64,000 nt of DNA from Cynocephalus volans (taxonomy: Eukaryota; Chordata; Mammalia; Dermoptera; Cynocephalidae), in NCBI RefSeq assembly GCF_027409185.1, contig NC_084467.1:15428501-15492500 (forward strand). The letters are read 5' to 3'. A program made the position numbers and the translations under genes. Below, piece by piece: positions 21,700 to 32,454 of this stretch. How positions within the stretch are numbered: the first letter of the stretch is position 1; every line of letters begins with the position of its first letter. Under the pieces are notes generated by a model. It did no database searches. It saw only the letters and a program-made list of their open reading frames with translations, and was not told the DNA's origin.

Positions 21700-24600
21700 A
21701 AAGGTTGTGTGGGCCACTGAGACACCCTGCCAGGCCAACAACATCAAAAAGCCCCCCAAAAGTCTGTTCTGTTTACCCCAGTTTGGAGAGAATAAAAAAG
21801 CCAAAAGGCATAGATTACAATGGAAAACTCCTCTAACAATCTCTTAGGGCAGTGGTCAGGTAGGTTAATCATGAAAAGATTGACAAAAGGACAGGAGTCC
21901 TTTGACTCAACCCCCTGCTGGAGACCTAGACCTTTTTATATAAGAGTGAGAAAAAAATGGTCCGGGGGTGTAGAAGAGAGATATCCCCAGAGGACAGTTT
22001 GACAGAGAAGTGGAACAGACAATTGAAAGATTGATTGTATGAAAGTGGGGGAAACTGTTTGGAAACTGGTAAATTAAAAAAAATCACAAAAGTTCTTTTC
22101 ATAATAGTAACACATTTTAGTCATTAGGGCAGATAATCTTGTTTCATTGGCCAGAAATACAATTTCCATCCAGGTATTCTTTTGGTTTTTGTATTGCTGT
22201 ATCTGGCCCATGGCTAAGATTTTAGAATAAAAACAGTATGATCTGCTTCTGTCGATGTGTTTATGTCTGTCATTGTGTGTGTATGTGTATGTATGTATTT
22301 ATGTTTGTATGTTATATATAGGAGGTATTTTTCTACCTCCAATCATATTACCAAATTAATTTGTAAAACCCCTAAAAGGAGTTTTATTTAATTGTCTTAA
22401 AAGAAAATAAATGCTTATATAAATTAAGTATTCTTTAACTTTTGGAAGTATAGAAACTAACCCAAACGCTTTTCATGTTCATGTGACTTGGGTAAATCTT
22501 TCGTAAGTAAGATTAGTTTAATACTGTTTCTTTAATAAAAACAGCTCTGTCTTCTCAGTTATCAGCTAAAAATCATGTATTTAACTTTTAGGTTCTTGCT
22601 TTGGTGATGACTACCTATCATGCACGTATGTAGAAATAGTTAGCCAGGAAATAACTTGACATGACGGCTAGCTTTGTCGAATGTCTTATTTAATTTTTAT
22701 GAGTAATCTAAGCATGATTGCAAGAACAAGTGAAATAAATAGACATAAGTGGAATAAAAGTTTATAAGTGTTCTCTTGAAAAATGATGTTTTATGTCTAC
22801 TTAAAAAACAGTAAACCAAATCTCTGGTAACTTACCAACTTGAGTTTGCAAAATTTAATTAAATAATGGATATTCATTGAATATCTAGACCATTTCCAAA
22901 TGAGATAAAATATTGAAACATTAATTGCTGAACATAAGTTTAAACTTATTTTGGCTTTTTATTATAGATAAATTAAAGATATTTAGGTCTGTTAGCAAAC
23001 ATGTCTTGTGCCACACTGAAATATGAAGAAGCACATGCTTCTAGAAATTATAACATGGTGTTAATCTACAGAATGTTGGTATGTGACAATCAGTTCACAC
23101 TGGAAATTAGGGTACTATGAATTAAAAGTTCTAATTAATATATATAATGAAAATAACTAGAAATAAGGAAAACGACTCTGTATGCAAAGTATACAAGGAA
23201 AATAAGGCGCATTTTTCTTGGGGAAAGTTATAAGGTATGATGGTGTGTTTTGTTTTGTTTTGTTGTTAAGAGGAAGAGAGTAATTTTTGTCCTAAAGTAA
23301 AATGGCAAGTTGTTTTATAATGAAAAGAGGGAATAAAGGACAAAAATTGAATGAATATAGAAAGTTGGAAGAGAGAGAGAATATCTTGTGAGTTTAAGCT
23401 GGCTAAAATTGAGTAAATATATTATAAGAGTTTTAAAAATTAGCCTAAATAGAAATTAAAAAATTTTTAAAAATAGATAAAAATGAGCCTAAATTACCAA
23501 AAGTACATTGGAACAAAACTAGAAACAAGATTTATTTCTGTTAAAAGAGCAAAGTTTTTTTGGTGAAAGGTTTTCTTTACCTTCTGAGTGGTCTGTTTAG
23601 AAAACAAAGATTTCACGTCTTATCTAATTTCCTGTGCTTCGGGTTGTCTTTTATCAGGTCCTTGATTACTTAAGAAACATGGCGTCCTCTATTAAAAGAG
23701 CTAAGGTCTTTTTGCTACAAGTATGTTACTTTCTGTATTTACCTTTGAAGGCTTTTAATTATCATTCTGGCTAAGTGAACGACTACTGTTTCACTGTGAA
23801 CTGTGATCCTGTGCATTCAAGTGTTTTAAGCCTTTTGAATATTTTTCACAACTTGCCCAAATCAAGTTCTCTAATAAGTTTTTTGACCTGGAACTAACTC
23901 TGAGATGTACCAGAGGGCCCCCCTAAAGCCTGAAAGAATTAGTCTCTCATCTTGTAAAAGAGAGATCTTAAACTAATTAGGCTTATTTGATAGGTTAAAT
24001 AATATGGAAAGCACCGTCAAATAATAAATAATGCTAAATCATGTTTAAGTTATATCTTGGGTATATTGTTGATAGGAGTGTTTTCAGAAATTGTATGCAA
24101 TCCCTAGAAATATGATATATCCTGGCATAATGCTATCTGTCATAATTTTGGTTATTGTATTAAAATGTTGTATACTACAGAAATAACTAAATTTCCTTGT
24201 CCATTGCATCATTGTTATAATAATGAGCTTTAATCATGGTTATTTTGAATCTTTTGTCATCTATAGACAGTTATTGTTTTACTGTGATTCTTCTCCTGAA
24301 ACCCTTCACAATCAGCTACAGTCCAAAGTGGCTGCTTCTTTGAGATTCCTGTAAAAGACTCAGACAAGGTCTCTGACAAGTGTAAGTTTCTGATAACTTT
24401 AAGATCATGTCACTGGACGGGGCAAGAACTTCCAGACCTCTTATGAAAAAATGATGGGTTCAGGAAACCACTAAGATCAAGCAAAACAAGAATTAGTTAC
24501 ATGAGACTAAATGAATTGATGAGAACATATTTTTGATGACTTTTTGTTTGAAACATTGCTGGTTCTTTAACGTTTTATTTTCCAGATTTAAGGAAATATT

Positions 24601-24780
24601 TTATTAATTTCTTTTAAACTACCTACAGTTCACGGCAATTTGGTAAAGTACATCTTTGTAAGCAAAAATAAAACAATAACTTTTTCTCCTCACCTGATTC
24701 CCCCACACAGAAACTATTAATAAGTATTCTTATTTTCATGGCAATAGAGTTATCTGAATAGATTTAATAAGAATCTGTTT
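21700..24780 (+). mobile_element. AT-rich sequence, probable internal/3' part of an old ERV1
   Basis: No long frame. Phrases such as AAGCTGGCTAAAATTGAGT (about 23396) and TGTGCATTCAAGTGTTTTAA (about 23810) recall ERV1 (MER4/MER57-type) internal sequence. Its position beyond the young L1 fits continuation of the ERV that starts at 11440. I see no host exon here. Confidence 0.4.
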
Positions 24781-24785
24781 TCTTT

Positions 24786-25620
24786 ATGACAGGACACAGT
24801 TGGAAATACTGGTTATACTACCAAGGCCTGTACTGGAATACTGGTTTTGTTACCAAGGCTTTATTACTGGGTGAGCATTTTCTGGGGACTGGCCCACTCC
24901 CATTTATTCCACCCTCCTGGTATCTCTCTAACTGCAGAGGCAAGGAGGATAAAAACTGCATCTCCATCTCCATCTCTCCCTCTTTTAATAACTTATTTTT
25001 TTAGAGCAATGAGGTTCAAAGTAAAATTGAGCTGGAAGTACAGAGTTCCCACCCAGTCTCTCATCCAGAGCACACAACCTTCTTCGCCATCAGTATCTTG
25101 CACTGGTGTGGCACATCCGTTACCATCAATGAGCTGACATTGACACATCATTATCAAACAGTCCGTAGTTTACATTAGGGTTATCACTCGGTGTTATACC
25201 AAAATGAGACAAGCACTTTGGATAAAAGTTTGACCTGCCTTTATAAAATTAAATGTATCCTTATCCTTTTAGCAAACAGTGCCACTCCTGGGTATTTATC
25301 CAAGAGAAATGAAAACTTAATATCCACTCAAAAACATACAAGAATGCTCATAGCAGCTTTATTCAAAATATCCCAAAATTGGAAATAGCAAAAGTGTTCA
25401 TTATCAGGAGAATAGATAAACAGATTGTATTATATGCGTATTATGGAATGCTACTCAGCAAGAAAAAAGAGTAATTTACTAATATACACAACAACGTGAA
25501 GGACTCTCATTGCTGTTATACCAAATGGAGGAAGCCAGACATGAAAGACTATGCACAATATGAGATTCCAATTATAGAAAGTTCTAAAGCTGGCAAACTA
25601 ATCTAAGGCAATCATTCATT
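24786..25620. repeat. Diverged fragment related to the repeated block, with L1M pieces
   Basis: 24786-25205 resembles the distal core and L1M part of the block (GGTGAGCATTTTCT...GGTATCTCTCTAACTGCAG; GGTTCAAAGTAAAATTGAGC). 25205-25620 is plus-strand L1M like 8640-8900 and 51410-51790. It is more diverged than copies 1-3. Confidence 0.55.
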
Positions 25621-25970
25621 CATCTCCTTCTCTGCTGCTGCCTCCTCTGCCCTTCCCTCATGCTAGGGATGGCCAGTTATGAACTTGGGTGCTGCTTCCT
25701 GCCAGAGCTGCTGCTTGCCAGGTGTTTATGGATGAAACTCTGACCAGAGCATATGCCTGGAGTGCCAGCAATTGGGAATCATGAAATCTAGGACTCACCC
25801 CCTCCCTGCTCCCTACATTGACTTTGAGGCCCACGGACCACGCCCACTAGAAAAAAAGAAATATACTTGACAACACATATCATCTGAAATAGAATTTCCA
25901 AAACGGATGAGCAAGAAATTAAAATAAACATGTTAAATATACTTATGTAACTATGGGAAGATGTTAGCAA
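25621..25970. other. Unassigned intergenic sequence
   Basis: No gene, RNA gene or clearly recognised repeat is seen here. Confidence 0.5.
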
Positions 25971-25974
25971 TAGG

Positions 25975-26057
25975 AGGGTACTTCCAAAAGTTCATGAAAA
26001 GATTCATATTATCTTTTAATTCTATTTTCCCATGACCTGTCTGAAGCACCCCTGTAG
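25975..26057. mobile_element. Mariner-type MITE-like sequence
   Basis: GGGTACTTCCAAAAGTTCATG ... TTCCCATGACC resembles the palindromic element at 43308-43395, but this copy is less symmetric. Confidence 0.4.
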
Positions 26058-26099
26058 AAGACAAGAGCAAGAAATCGTTTTTTATTAAAAAAAATTTTT

Positions 26100-27060
26100 T
26101 TTACAATGACACATCATTTTTACTTCAGGATTTAGTTTAATTCACTGAAATGAAGAAGCTAAAAGTTCATCTCTTATCTGCCTTGCAGAAATTCTTATTT
26201 TAAATGCATGTATGAAAACCCATTGAAAACAAGCATTGAAAATATGGTCCAGAAACGTCAGTATAAAACTTATGTAAAAGACAATGATTCATCATTCTTA
26301 ATTCATTATTAAATTTAATTCACTGAAATGAAGTGACTAAAGGTGCATCTTTTATTTCCCTTGCTGGATTTCTGCTTTTAAATGCATGTATTAAAACCAA
26401 TTGAACCCAAAGGAGTGAAAATCATCATTTTGAAGGGATACCTGCACTCCCATGTTTATCAAAGTTCTATTTACAATAGCCAAGAGTTGGAACCAACCTA
26501 AATGTCCATCCACAGATGACTGGATAAGAAAAATGTGGTATATATACACAATGGAATATTACTCTGCCATAAAAAAGAATGAAATTCTGCCATTCAGAGC
26601 AACGTGGGTGAACTTAGAGAAAACTGTGTTGAGTGAAATAAGCTGGGCACAGAAAGAGAAATACTGCATATCCTTACTCATAAGTGGGAGCTAAAAAACT
26701 AAACAAATAAATAAAAAAGGAAAGAAAGACACAACAATCACGATAATTCATTGAACTTTCAAAAGGTGAGAACAGAACTGAGGCCACCAGAGGTGGCAAA
26801 GGGGAGCAGGGGGAGAGAGATTAGTGGGAAAGTGGTAAAGGGCCACAAAAAATGATTACATTGTGTAATGTTGAATATACTAATTATCTTCATTTGAGCA
26901 TTGCATATTGCACACAGGTATTGATATTCTAGGCTGTACCCCACAGATATGTACAATCAATTGTTTCAATAAAAAGAAAAAAATTGAAAACCAGCATTGG
27001 AAGAATGCACCTAACATCAGTATAAAACTTACATAAAAGACAATGATACATCATTCCTAA
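26100..27060 (+). repeat. Local tandem repeat (unit about 180 bp) split by an L1
   Basis: Two to three degenerate units share TTCACTGAAATGAAG, TTTTAAATGCATGTAT.AAAACC, CATTGAAAA and CAGTATAAAACTTA..TAAAAGACAATGAT. The second unit is interrupted by the L1 fragment at 26430-26985. Confidence 0.65.
26430..26985 (+). mobile_element. LINE-1 3' end fragment
   Basis: Ends of ORF2 ([20 protein letters not shown]) followed by a 3'UTR and tail CTGTACCCCACAGATATGTAC...AATAAAAAG. 5'-truncated. Confidence 0.8.
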
Positions 27061-27835
27061 TTTAAGAAATCAGTTTTTAAAAACCCAAGTGTAAAAGTTC
27101 ATTATGAAAAATATTATCATGAAATGGGATAGCTAGCTGAAGAATGACACGGAGAGGTAGAAGCTTTGATTGAGAAATCTTCCCGGGGAGAGTAAACAGA
27201 AAATAGAAGAAAAAAAAAAATCTGAGAGATATGGAGTACAGATGTGCCAACATTCAGAAAGTAGAAGTCCCCAAAAGATAGAGGAAAAAATGGAAGGAAG
27301 GAAATATTCAAAGAAATAGTGAATATAAAATTCCTATAACTAAGAAAAAAAAGGTGAAAGGCCCTCAGAGTGCAAACAGGACAGAAAATGAAAACTGACA
27401 GCTAGACACACTGTCGTAAGAGTAAAGAACATCTAGGACAAAACAAAATTCTAAAGACTTCCAGAAGGAAACATCAGATAAGTCACCAAAAATGAGGAAT
27501 CAGATTAATATCAGACTTCTCATTCACAATAGTGGATATAAAAAGAAAATGGAGGAATATTTCTAAGTTATAGAAGAAAACACATCATATGTAGAATGTT
27601 ACAGTCTTCCAAATGGTTGCTCAACATGAGGTTGTAAAAGAAATGATCTTATGTACTGGAGGTATACAAATTTTGCATACAAAGACTTGCATTGAAATTA
27701 TTCTTGGGAGAATACTCACTTAAAAAGTGCAAAGTCTTTACTGGAGGAAGAGGTGTAACAGAGTGAAGAGCTTACTTGCTCCCTTCCCTGACCTTAAATC
27801 AAGGCAGAAGAAAAGAAAAGCCCTTGGCAAGCATT
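27060..27835 (+). mobile_element. Probable fossil L1/HAL1 ORF1-like sequence
   Basis: Purine-rich sequence with L1/HAL1 ORF1-like phrases (AGGACAAAACAAAATTCTAAA, CTTCCAGAAGGAAACATCAG) but no open frame. Low-confidence assignment. Confidence 0.35.
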
Positions 27836-27852
27836 TAGTTAAGGCTTTACTT

Positions 27853-28968
27853 TTTAAAAAAATGTTTTAATTAAATTTTTTTATTGTAACATAGTTGAAT
27901 GTACATATCTGTGGGGTACACAGTTAAATATCAATGCTTGTGAACAACATGTGATGCTCAAATCAGAATAATTATTATGTTCAGTAATATGCACTGTCAT
28001 TGCTATTCATGGCCCTTTACCAAATCCTCCCTCAAACAACTCTAGTTGTTGTCCGCCTCCCTTCCCGCTTCTAGTAACCTCAGTTCTCCTTTTGGAAAGT
28101 TCAATGTATTATTGTGAATGTTGTATTTCTCTTTCTGTGCCTGGCTTATTTCACTTAATATGATTTTCTCTAAGTTCATCCAGGTTGCTGCGAATGGCTG
28201 AATTTCATTCTTTTTTATGGCAGAGTGATATTTCATTGTGTAGATATACCACATTTTTCTTATCCAGTCATCTGATGATGGACATTTAAGTTGGTTCCAA
28301 CTCTTGGTTATTTTAAATAGAGCTGCGATAAACATGGGAGTGCAGGTAAGACTTCAACATGATATAACCTTTGGGTATATATCTGGCAATGGAATTGCTG
28401 GATCATATGGTAGATCTGTCTGTAGTTGTTTGAGGGACCTCCATACTGTTTTCCATAATGGCTGCACCAGTTTACAGTCCCACCAACAGTGTAGGAGTGT
28501 TCCCCTTTCTCCGCATCCTCGCCAGCATTTGCTGTTCTGTCTTTTTGATGATAGCCGGTCTAACTGGGGTGAGACAGTATCTTAATGTGGTTTTGATTTG
28601 CATTTCCCAGATGCTGAGTGATGTTGAGCATTTTTTCATGTGTCTGTTGCCCATTTGTATATCTTCCTTTGAGAAATGCCTATTCAGCTCCTTTGCCCGT
28701 TTTTAAATTGGGTTATTTGGTTTTTTACTGTTAAGTTGTTTGAGTTCCTTGTATATTCTGGATATTAATCCTTTGTCAGGTGCATGGTTTGCAAATATTT
28801 TCTCCCACCCTGTAGGTTGCCTTTTTGCTCTGTTAATTGTTTCTTTTGCTGTGCAGAAGCTTTGCAGTTTGATATAATCTCATTTGTTTATTTTTCCTTT
28901 TGTTGCCTGTGCTTTGGGGGTCATGTTCATAAAGTCTTTGCCCAGTCCTCCTTTCTGGAGTGTTTCGC
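27853..28968 (-). mobile_element. LINE-1 3' fragment with 13-bp target duplication
   Basis: Minus-strand L1 3'UTR and the last part of ORF2, 5'-truncated. Flanked by TAAGGCTTTACTT at 27840-27852 and 28969-28981. ORF2 remnants are broken. Confidence 0.88.
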
Positions 28969-29284
28969 TAAGGCTTTACTTCAATGGGCATTTCAGAGCT
29001 TTGTTTTAAACCTAAAAAGCAATCATTGAGGAGTAATACATACTTCCATCTCACCCCAGCAGGTCCATAATGGTAGCAAAAAGTACCACCTACACAGTAA
29101 TACGTACTACCTACCATAAGTCAGTGGAAAAAAAAAATCGCTAATTACAAAATTGTTAAGGGCATTTGTCTTTTCTCATTGACCAGTGCTTCCCAGAGTG
29201 TGTCTGGGAATGGGTTGGTGCCCATTTAAATCTGCTGCTGTAGCTTGAAAGCAGCTTTGGACAATACCCCAACCAAAGAATGCA

Positions 29285-29481
29285 TTGTGTTACAATAAAA
29301 CTTTATTTATTGCCACTAGATTTAATTTTCACATCATTTTAAGGTGTCACAAAATATTCTTCTTGTTTAGATGTTATTCAACCGTTTAAAAATGTGAAAA
29401 CCACTTTTAGCTTGAATGCTGCACAAAAACAGTCAATGGAATAGATTTGGCCCTCGGGGCCCTAGTTTGCCAATCCCTGGG
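29285..29481 (+). mobile_element. hAT-Charlie-like DNA transposon remnant
   Basis: Ends GGCCCTCGGGGCCCTAGTTTGCCAATCCCTGG, resembling the terminal inverted repeat of Charlie-group elements. The other end was not resolved. Confidence 0.4.
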
Positions 29482-29745
29482 TGAGATTATATTGTCTCTG
29501 AGAATTAGCATCTGTGTTAGGGAGAAGATTGTTTGTGTGTGTTTGATGATGCTAATTTTCTTTTGAATAGGAAATACACTTATAGGGTTAAAAAAATAAA
29601 AAGTATAAAAAGTTGTATACCGAGAAATCTCCCTTTCACTCCATCTGTGCCCACCCCATTTCTCTGCCAACCCTACTTCGTATAGGTAACAATTTTTGTG
29701 AATTTCTTATGTGTTCTTTCAGTGTTTATGCAAATATTAGCAAAC

Positions 29746-30605
29746 TCAGTCATCAGTCGCCCAACAACAGGGATACCTTCCAATGAATGTGTCCTATGGT
29801 GATTTTGTCCTTGTGCAAACATCATAGAATGTACTTGCACCTGGATGGTACAGCCTCCTACACACCAAGGCTGTATGGTGTAGTCTATTGCTCTTAGGCT
29901 ACAAACCTGTTCAGCATGTTACTGTACTGAGTACAGTTGGCAGCTGTAACACAGTGGTAAGTATTTGTATATCTAAAAGTATCTAAAAGAGGAGGGGGGA
30001 TAGTGAGAGATTGGTTAATGGACCCAAAATTACAGCTAGATAGGAAAAATAAGTTCTAGTGATATACAGTAGTGCTGGGCATCTATAATTAACTATAATT
30101 TATTGTATGTTCTCAAATGGCTAGAAGAGAGGAGCTGTCGTGTTCTCATCACAAAGAAAGGATACATTATGGCAATGAGGAATTTGCCGATTACCCTGAT
30201 TTAATCACTAGACATTGCATAAATATAACTCTGTACCCCATCAATATGTACAAGCAATACTTTTCAACTAAAAATATATCTAACATAGAAAAGGTACAGT
30301 AAAAATGTGGTATAAAAGATGAAAAAAATGACACTCCTGAAAGGGGCCCTTACCATGAATGGAGCTTACAGGACTGGGAGTTGCTCTGGGCGAGTCAGAG
30401 TGAGTGGTGAGTGAGTGTGAGGACCGAGCACTGCACACTTAGGCTACACTAAATTTATTTTAAAAAATAAAGTAATTGCACTACAATGTTATGACAACTA
30501 CTTTGTCACTAGGCAACAGGAATTTTTCAGCTTTGTTATAATCTTATGGGACCACTGCTCTATATGCAGTCTGTCATTTATTAAAACGTCGTTAGGCAGC
30601 ATGAC
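29746..30605. mobile_element. Tigger-like (TcMar) transposon, interrupted by an L1
   Basis: Starts CAGTCATCAGTCGCCC and ends AAACGTCGTTAGGCAGCATGAC, diverged inverted termini. Internal text includes CATAGAATGTACTTGCAC and GCTACAAACCTGTTCAGC. An L1 3' end sits at 29989-30272. Confidence 0.7.
29989..30272 (+). mobile_element. L1MB-like 3' end inside the Tigger-like element
   Basis: GAGATTGGTTAATGGACCC ... AATTTATTGTATGTTCTC ... CTGTACCCCATCAATATGTAC is the typical 3' end of L1MB-type elements. Confidence 0.72.
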
Positions 30606-30639
30606 CATGGTCATCTACATTTTTGCCCTTCCTGCATAG

Positions 30640-31130
30640 ATGTAGAACACCATTTCTACTGCCTTCCCTCTTGCTCTTTTCCTTTTCCACCACATCCTGG
30701 AGGTGTTTCTCTCTTGGAACAGGAAAGCTTCCCTCATTAAACCGATGTATTGGATTCCTTTTAGAGATGGTATCATTATTTATTTAACTAGTCCTCTCTG
30801 CACAGACACTTGGGTTATTTCCAACCTGATTCAGAACAATCCTGCAAAGAACAAACTTGCTCATGCATCACTCTGAGTGTGTGTGGATGTGTGTGAGCCC
30901 ATAAGGTAAATTTCCAAGAAGTGGGGTTGCTGAGCCAAAAGATAAATGCATTTATGATGTTGATAGATACTGTCAATTTACCTGCTGTGGGCATTTTGTC
31001 CTCTCGCCAGCTATCTGCATAACCTTGCCAGTATTGGTTGGAATTCCAGGTTGTCAGACTGGGAATTTTATTCATTCTAATAGATAATGGCATCTTAGTG
31101 GAATTTTAATTTGCATTTGTCTTGGGTGTG
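30640..31130 (-). mobile_element. Fossil L1M fragment
   Basis: Antisense L1M ORF2-like text on the plus strand (GGGTTATTTCCAACCTGATTC, AAGTGGGGTTGCTGAGCC, TTTTAATTTGCATTTG). The same region of L1M occurs at about 40130-40560 and 61240-61680. Confidence 0.55.
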
Positions 31131-31829
31131 AAAGTGAACATGACCAGGGCTACCTCCAGCCAATGAAGCATCTTTGTGCAGAAGTAGAAAAAAATGCTCC
31201 TTCTAGAAAGATAAATTATAGAAAGGCACCTCCTCTGGGTGAATGCAGAGCTTACTGAGCTGTGCCAGGGCTCCGACCTGGGGGAAGCTCAGCCCCCACC
31301 CGTGCACCATAGGCAGGGCAACTTCATGAAATGATTTACACCCAGATGGTGATTATTAGAGAAAACAGTGGGTCTGCAACTGGTTCATGTGGGAATCTCC
31401 CAGCAGAACCCTGGAAAGCAGGAAGGGAAGTACGTCCAGCTGAGGGCAGGACCACTACAGAATTTGTGGGGCCCAGTTGCAAAATGAAAATGGGAGACCC
31501 CTTTTTTAAAGATTAGTGAAAATTTCCAGATGACTGCAGCAGAATATTAAACCAGGCATGGCATCTTTCCAAGCAGGGGGCCCTGAGGGAAGGCAGGGAT
31601 TGTACACCGGGAAAGCCAGCCCTGGGTGAGGGGAAAACACCCAAGGGTCCAGCTGGTGGCAGTATTACATTGCCCACCTGTCCCCTCTAACAGACTCTCA
31701 CTACAGGATAGTCTCCCATGCAGACGATGTGGATGACAGCTCCCCAAAACATCAAGAGCTGAATTCCTATTTCCCCCAAAACGACAGGAGGAGTTACTGT
31801 CATCCACGGAAGGGGAGGGGTACATCTGG
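31131..31829. other. Unassigned sequence downstream of PLA2G2A
   Basis: No gene and no confidently recognised repeat seen. Confidence 0.5.
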
Positions 31830-32045
31830 GTTTCACTGGTAATAATGATGGCAGCTGTTGACATGCCAGACTCAGCCCTTACATTCATCTTCATATTAAT
31901 TCTCAAACAAGCCCATGCAGGAGGCACCAATATCATCTCCATTTAGGAGAGACAACTAAGGCTTAGGGAGGTGGGCTAGAGGGAGAGCACCCAGCCCGTC
32001 TGGCTCCAGAGCCTGTATCTTTAACCCCTACACTCTATTGCCCTG
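31830..32045 (+). repeat. MIR SINE remnant
   Basis: ATCATCTCCATTTAGGAGAG...GTCTGGCTCCAGAGCCTGT...CCCCTACACTCTATTGCC follows the MIR consensus in order. Confidence 0.75.
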
Positions 32046-32083
32046 TGGCAGTGTGTTCTCACACTAACAGTGCATAGGGCAGT

Positions 32084-32122
<39 letters not shown>
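32084..32122. repeat. (CA)n microsatellite just past PLA2G2A 3' end
   Basis: An uninterrupted CA dinucleotide run of about 39 bp, starting roughly 13 bp beyond the likely poly(A) cleavage site. Confidence 0.97.
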
Positions 32123-32124
<2 letters not shown>

Positions 32125-32151
32125 TGCACACATGGTCTGCCAATGAATTGC

Positions 32152-32157
32152 TTTATT
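32152..32157 (-). terminator. PLA2G2A: PLA2G2A polyadenylation signal AATAAA
   Basis: The minus strand reads CTTCTGAATAAAGCAATT about 300 nt after the stop codon, closely matching the end of the human 3'UTR as I recall it. The 3'UTR therefore runs about 32454 to 32135. A (CA)n tract lies immediately beyond the expected cleavage site. Confidence 0.85.
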
Positions 32158-32454
32158 CAGAAGAGACCCCCTGCAGGGTACCTGCTACTGCTAAGCAGGA
32201 AGTTGCACTTGGAGGAGATCAGTGCAAGTGGGGACATCTCCAGCTGCCCAGGAAAGCAGGGGAAAGGGACCAGTCGGACATGCCCAGGCTGCGGGCACCT
32301 CATTCTGGGTGGGGATAGAGGGGCTTCTGCCTTGCCTCTAGGAGGGGTGGGGGTGTTTTCTTCGTTGCCATGGAACTTGGCTCCAGTAGGGAGCGAAATG
32401 TTAAAGAAGGAAACTCAGCTTCATGTGGCCCAGCTTCCAGGGAAGAGGGGGCTC

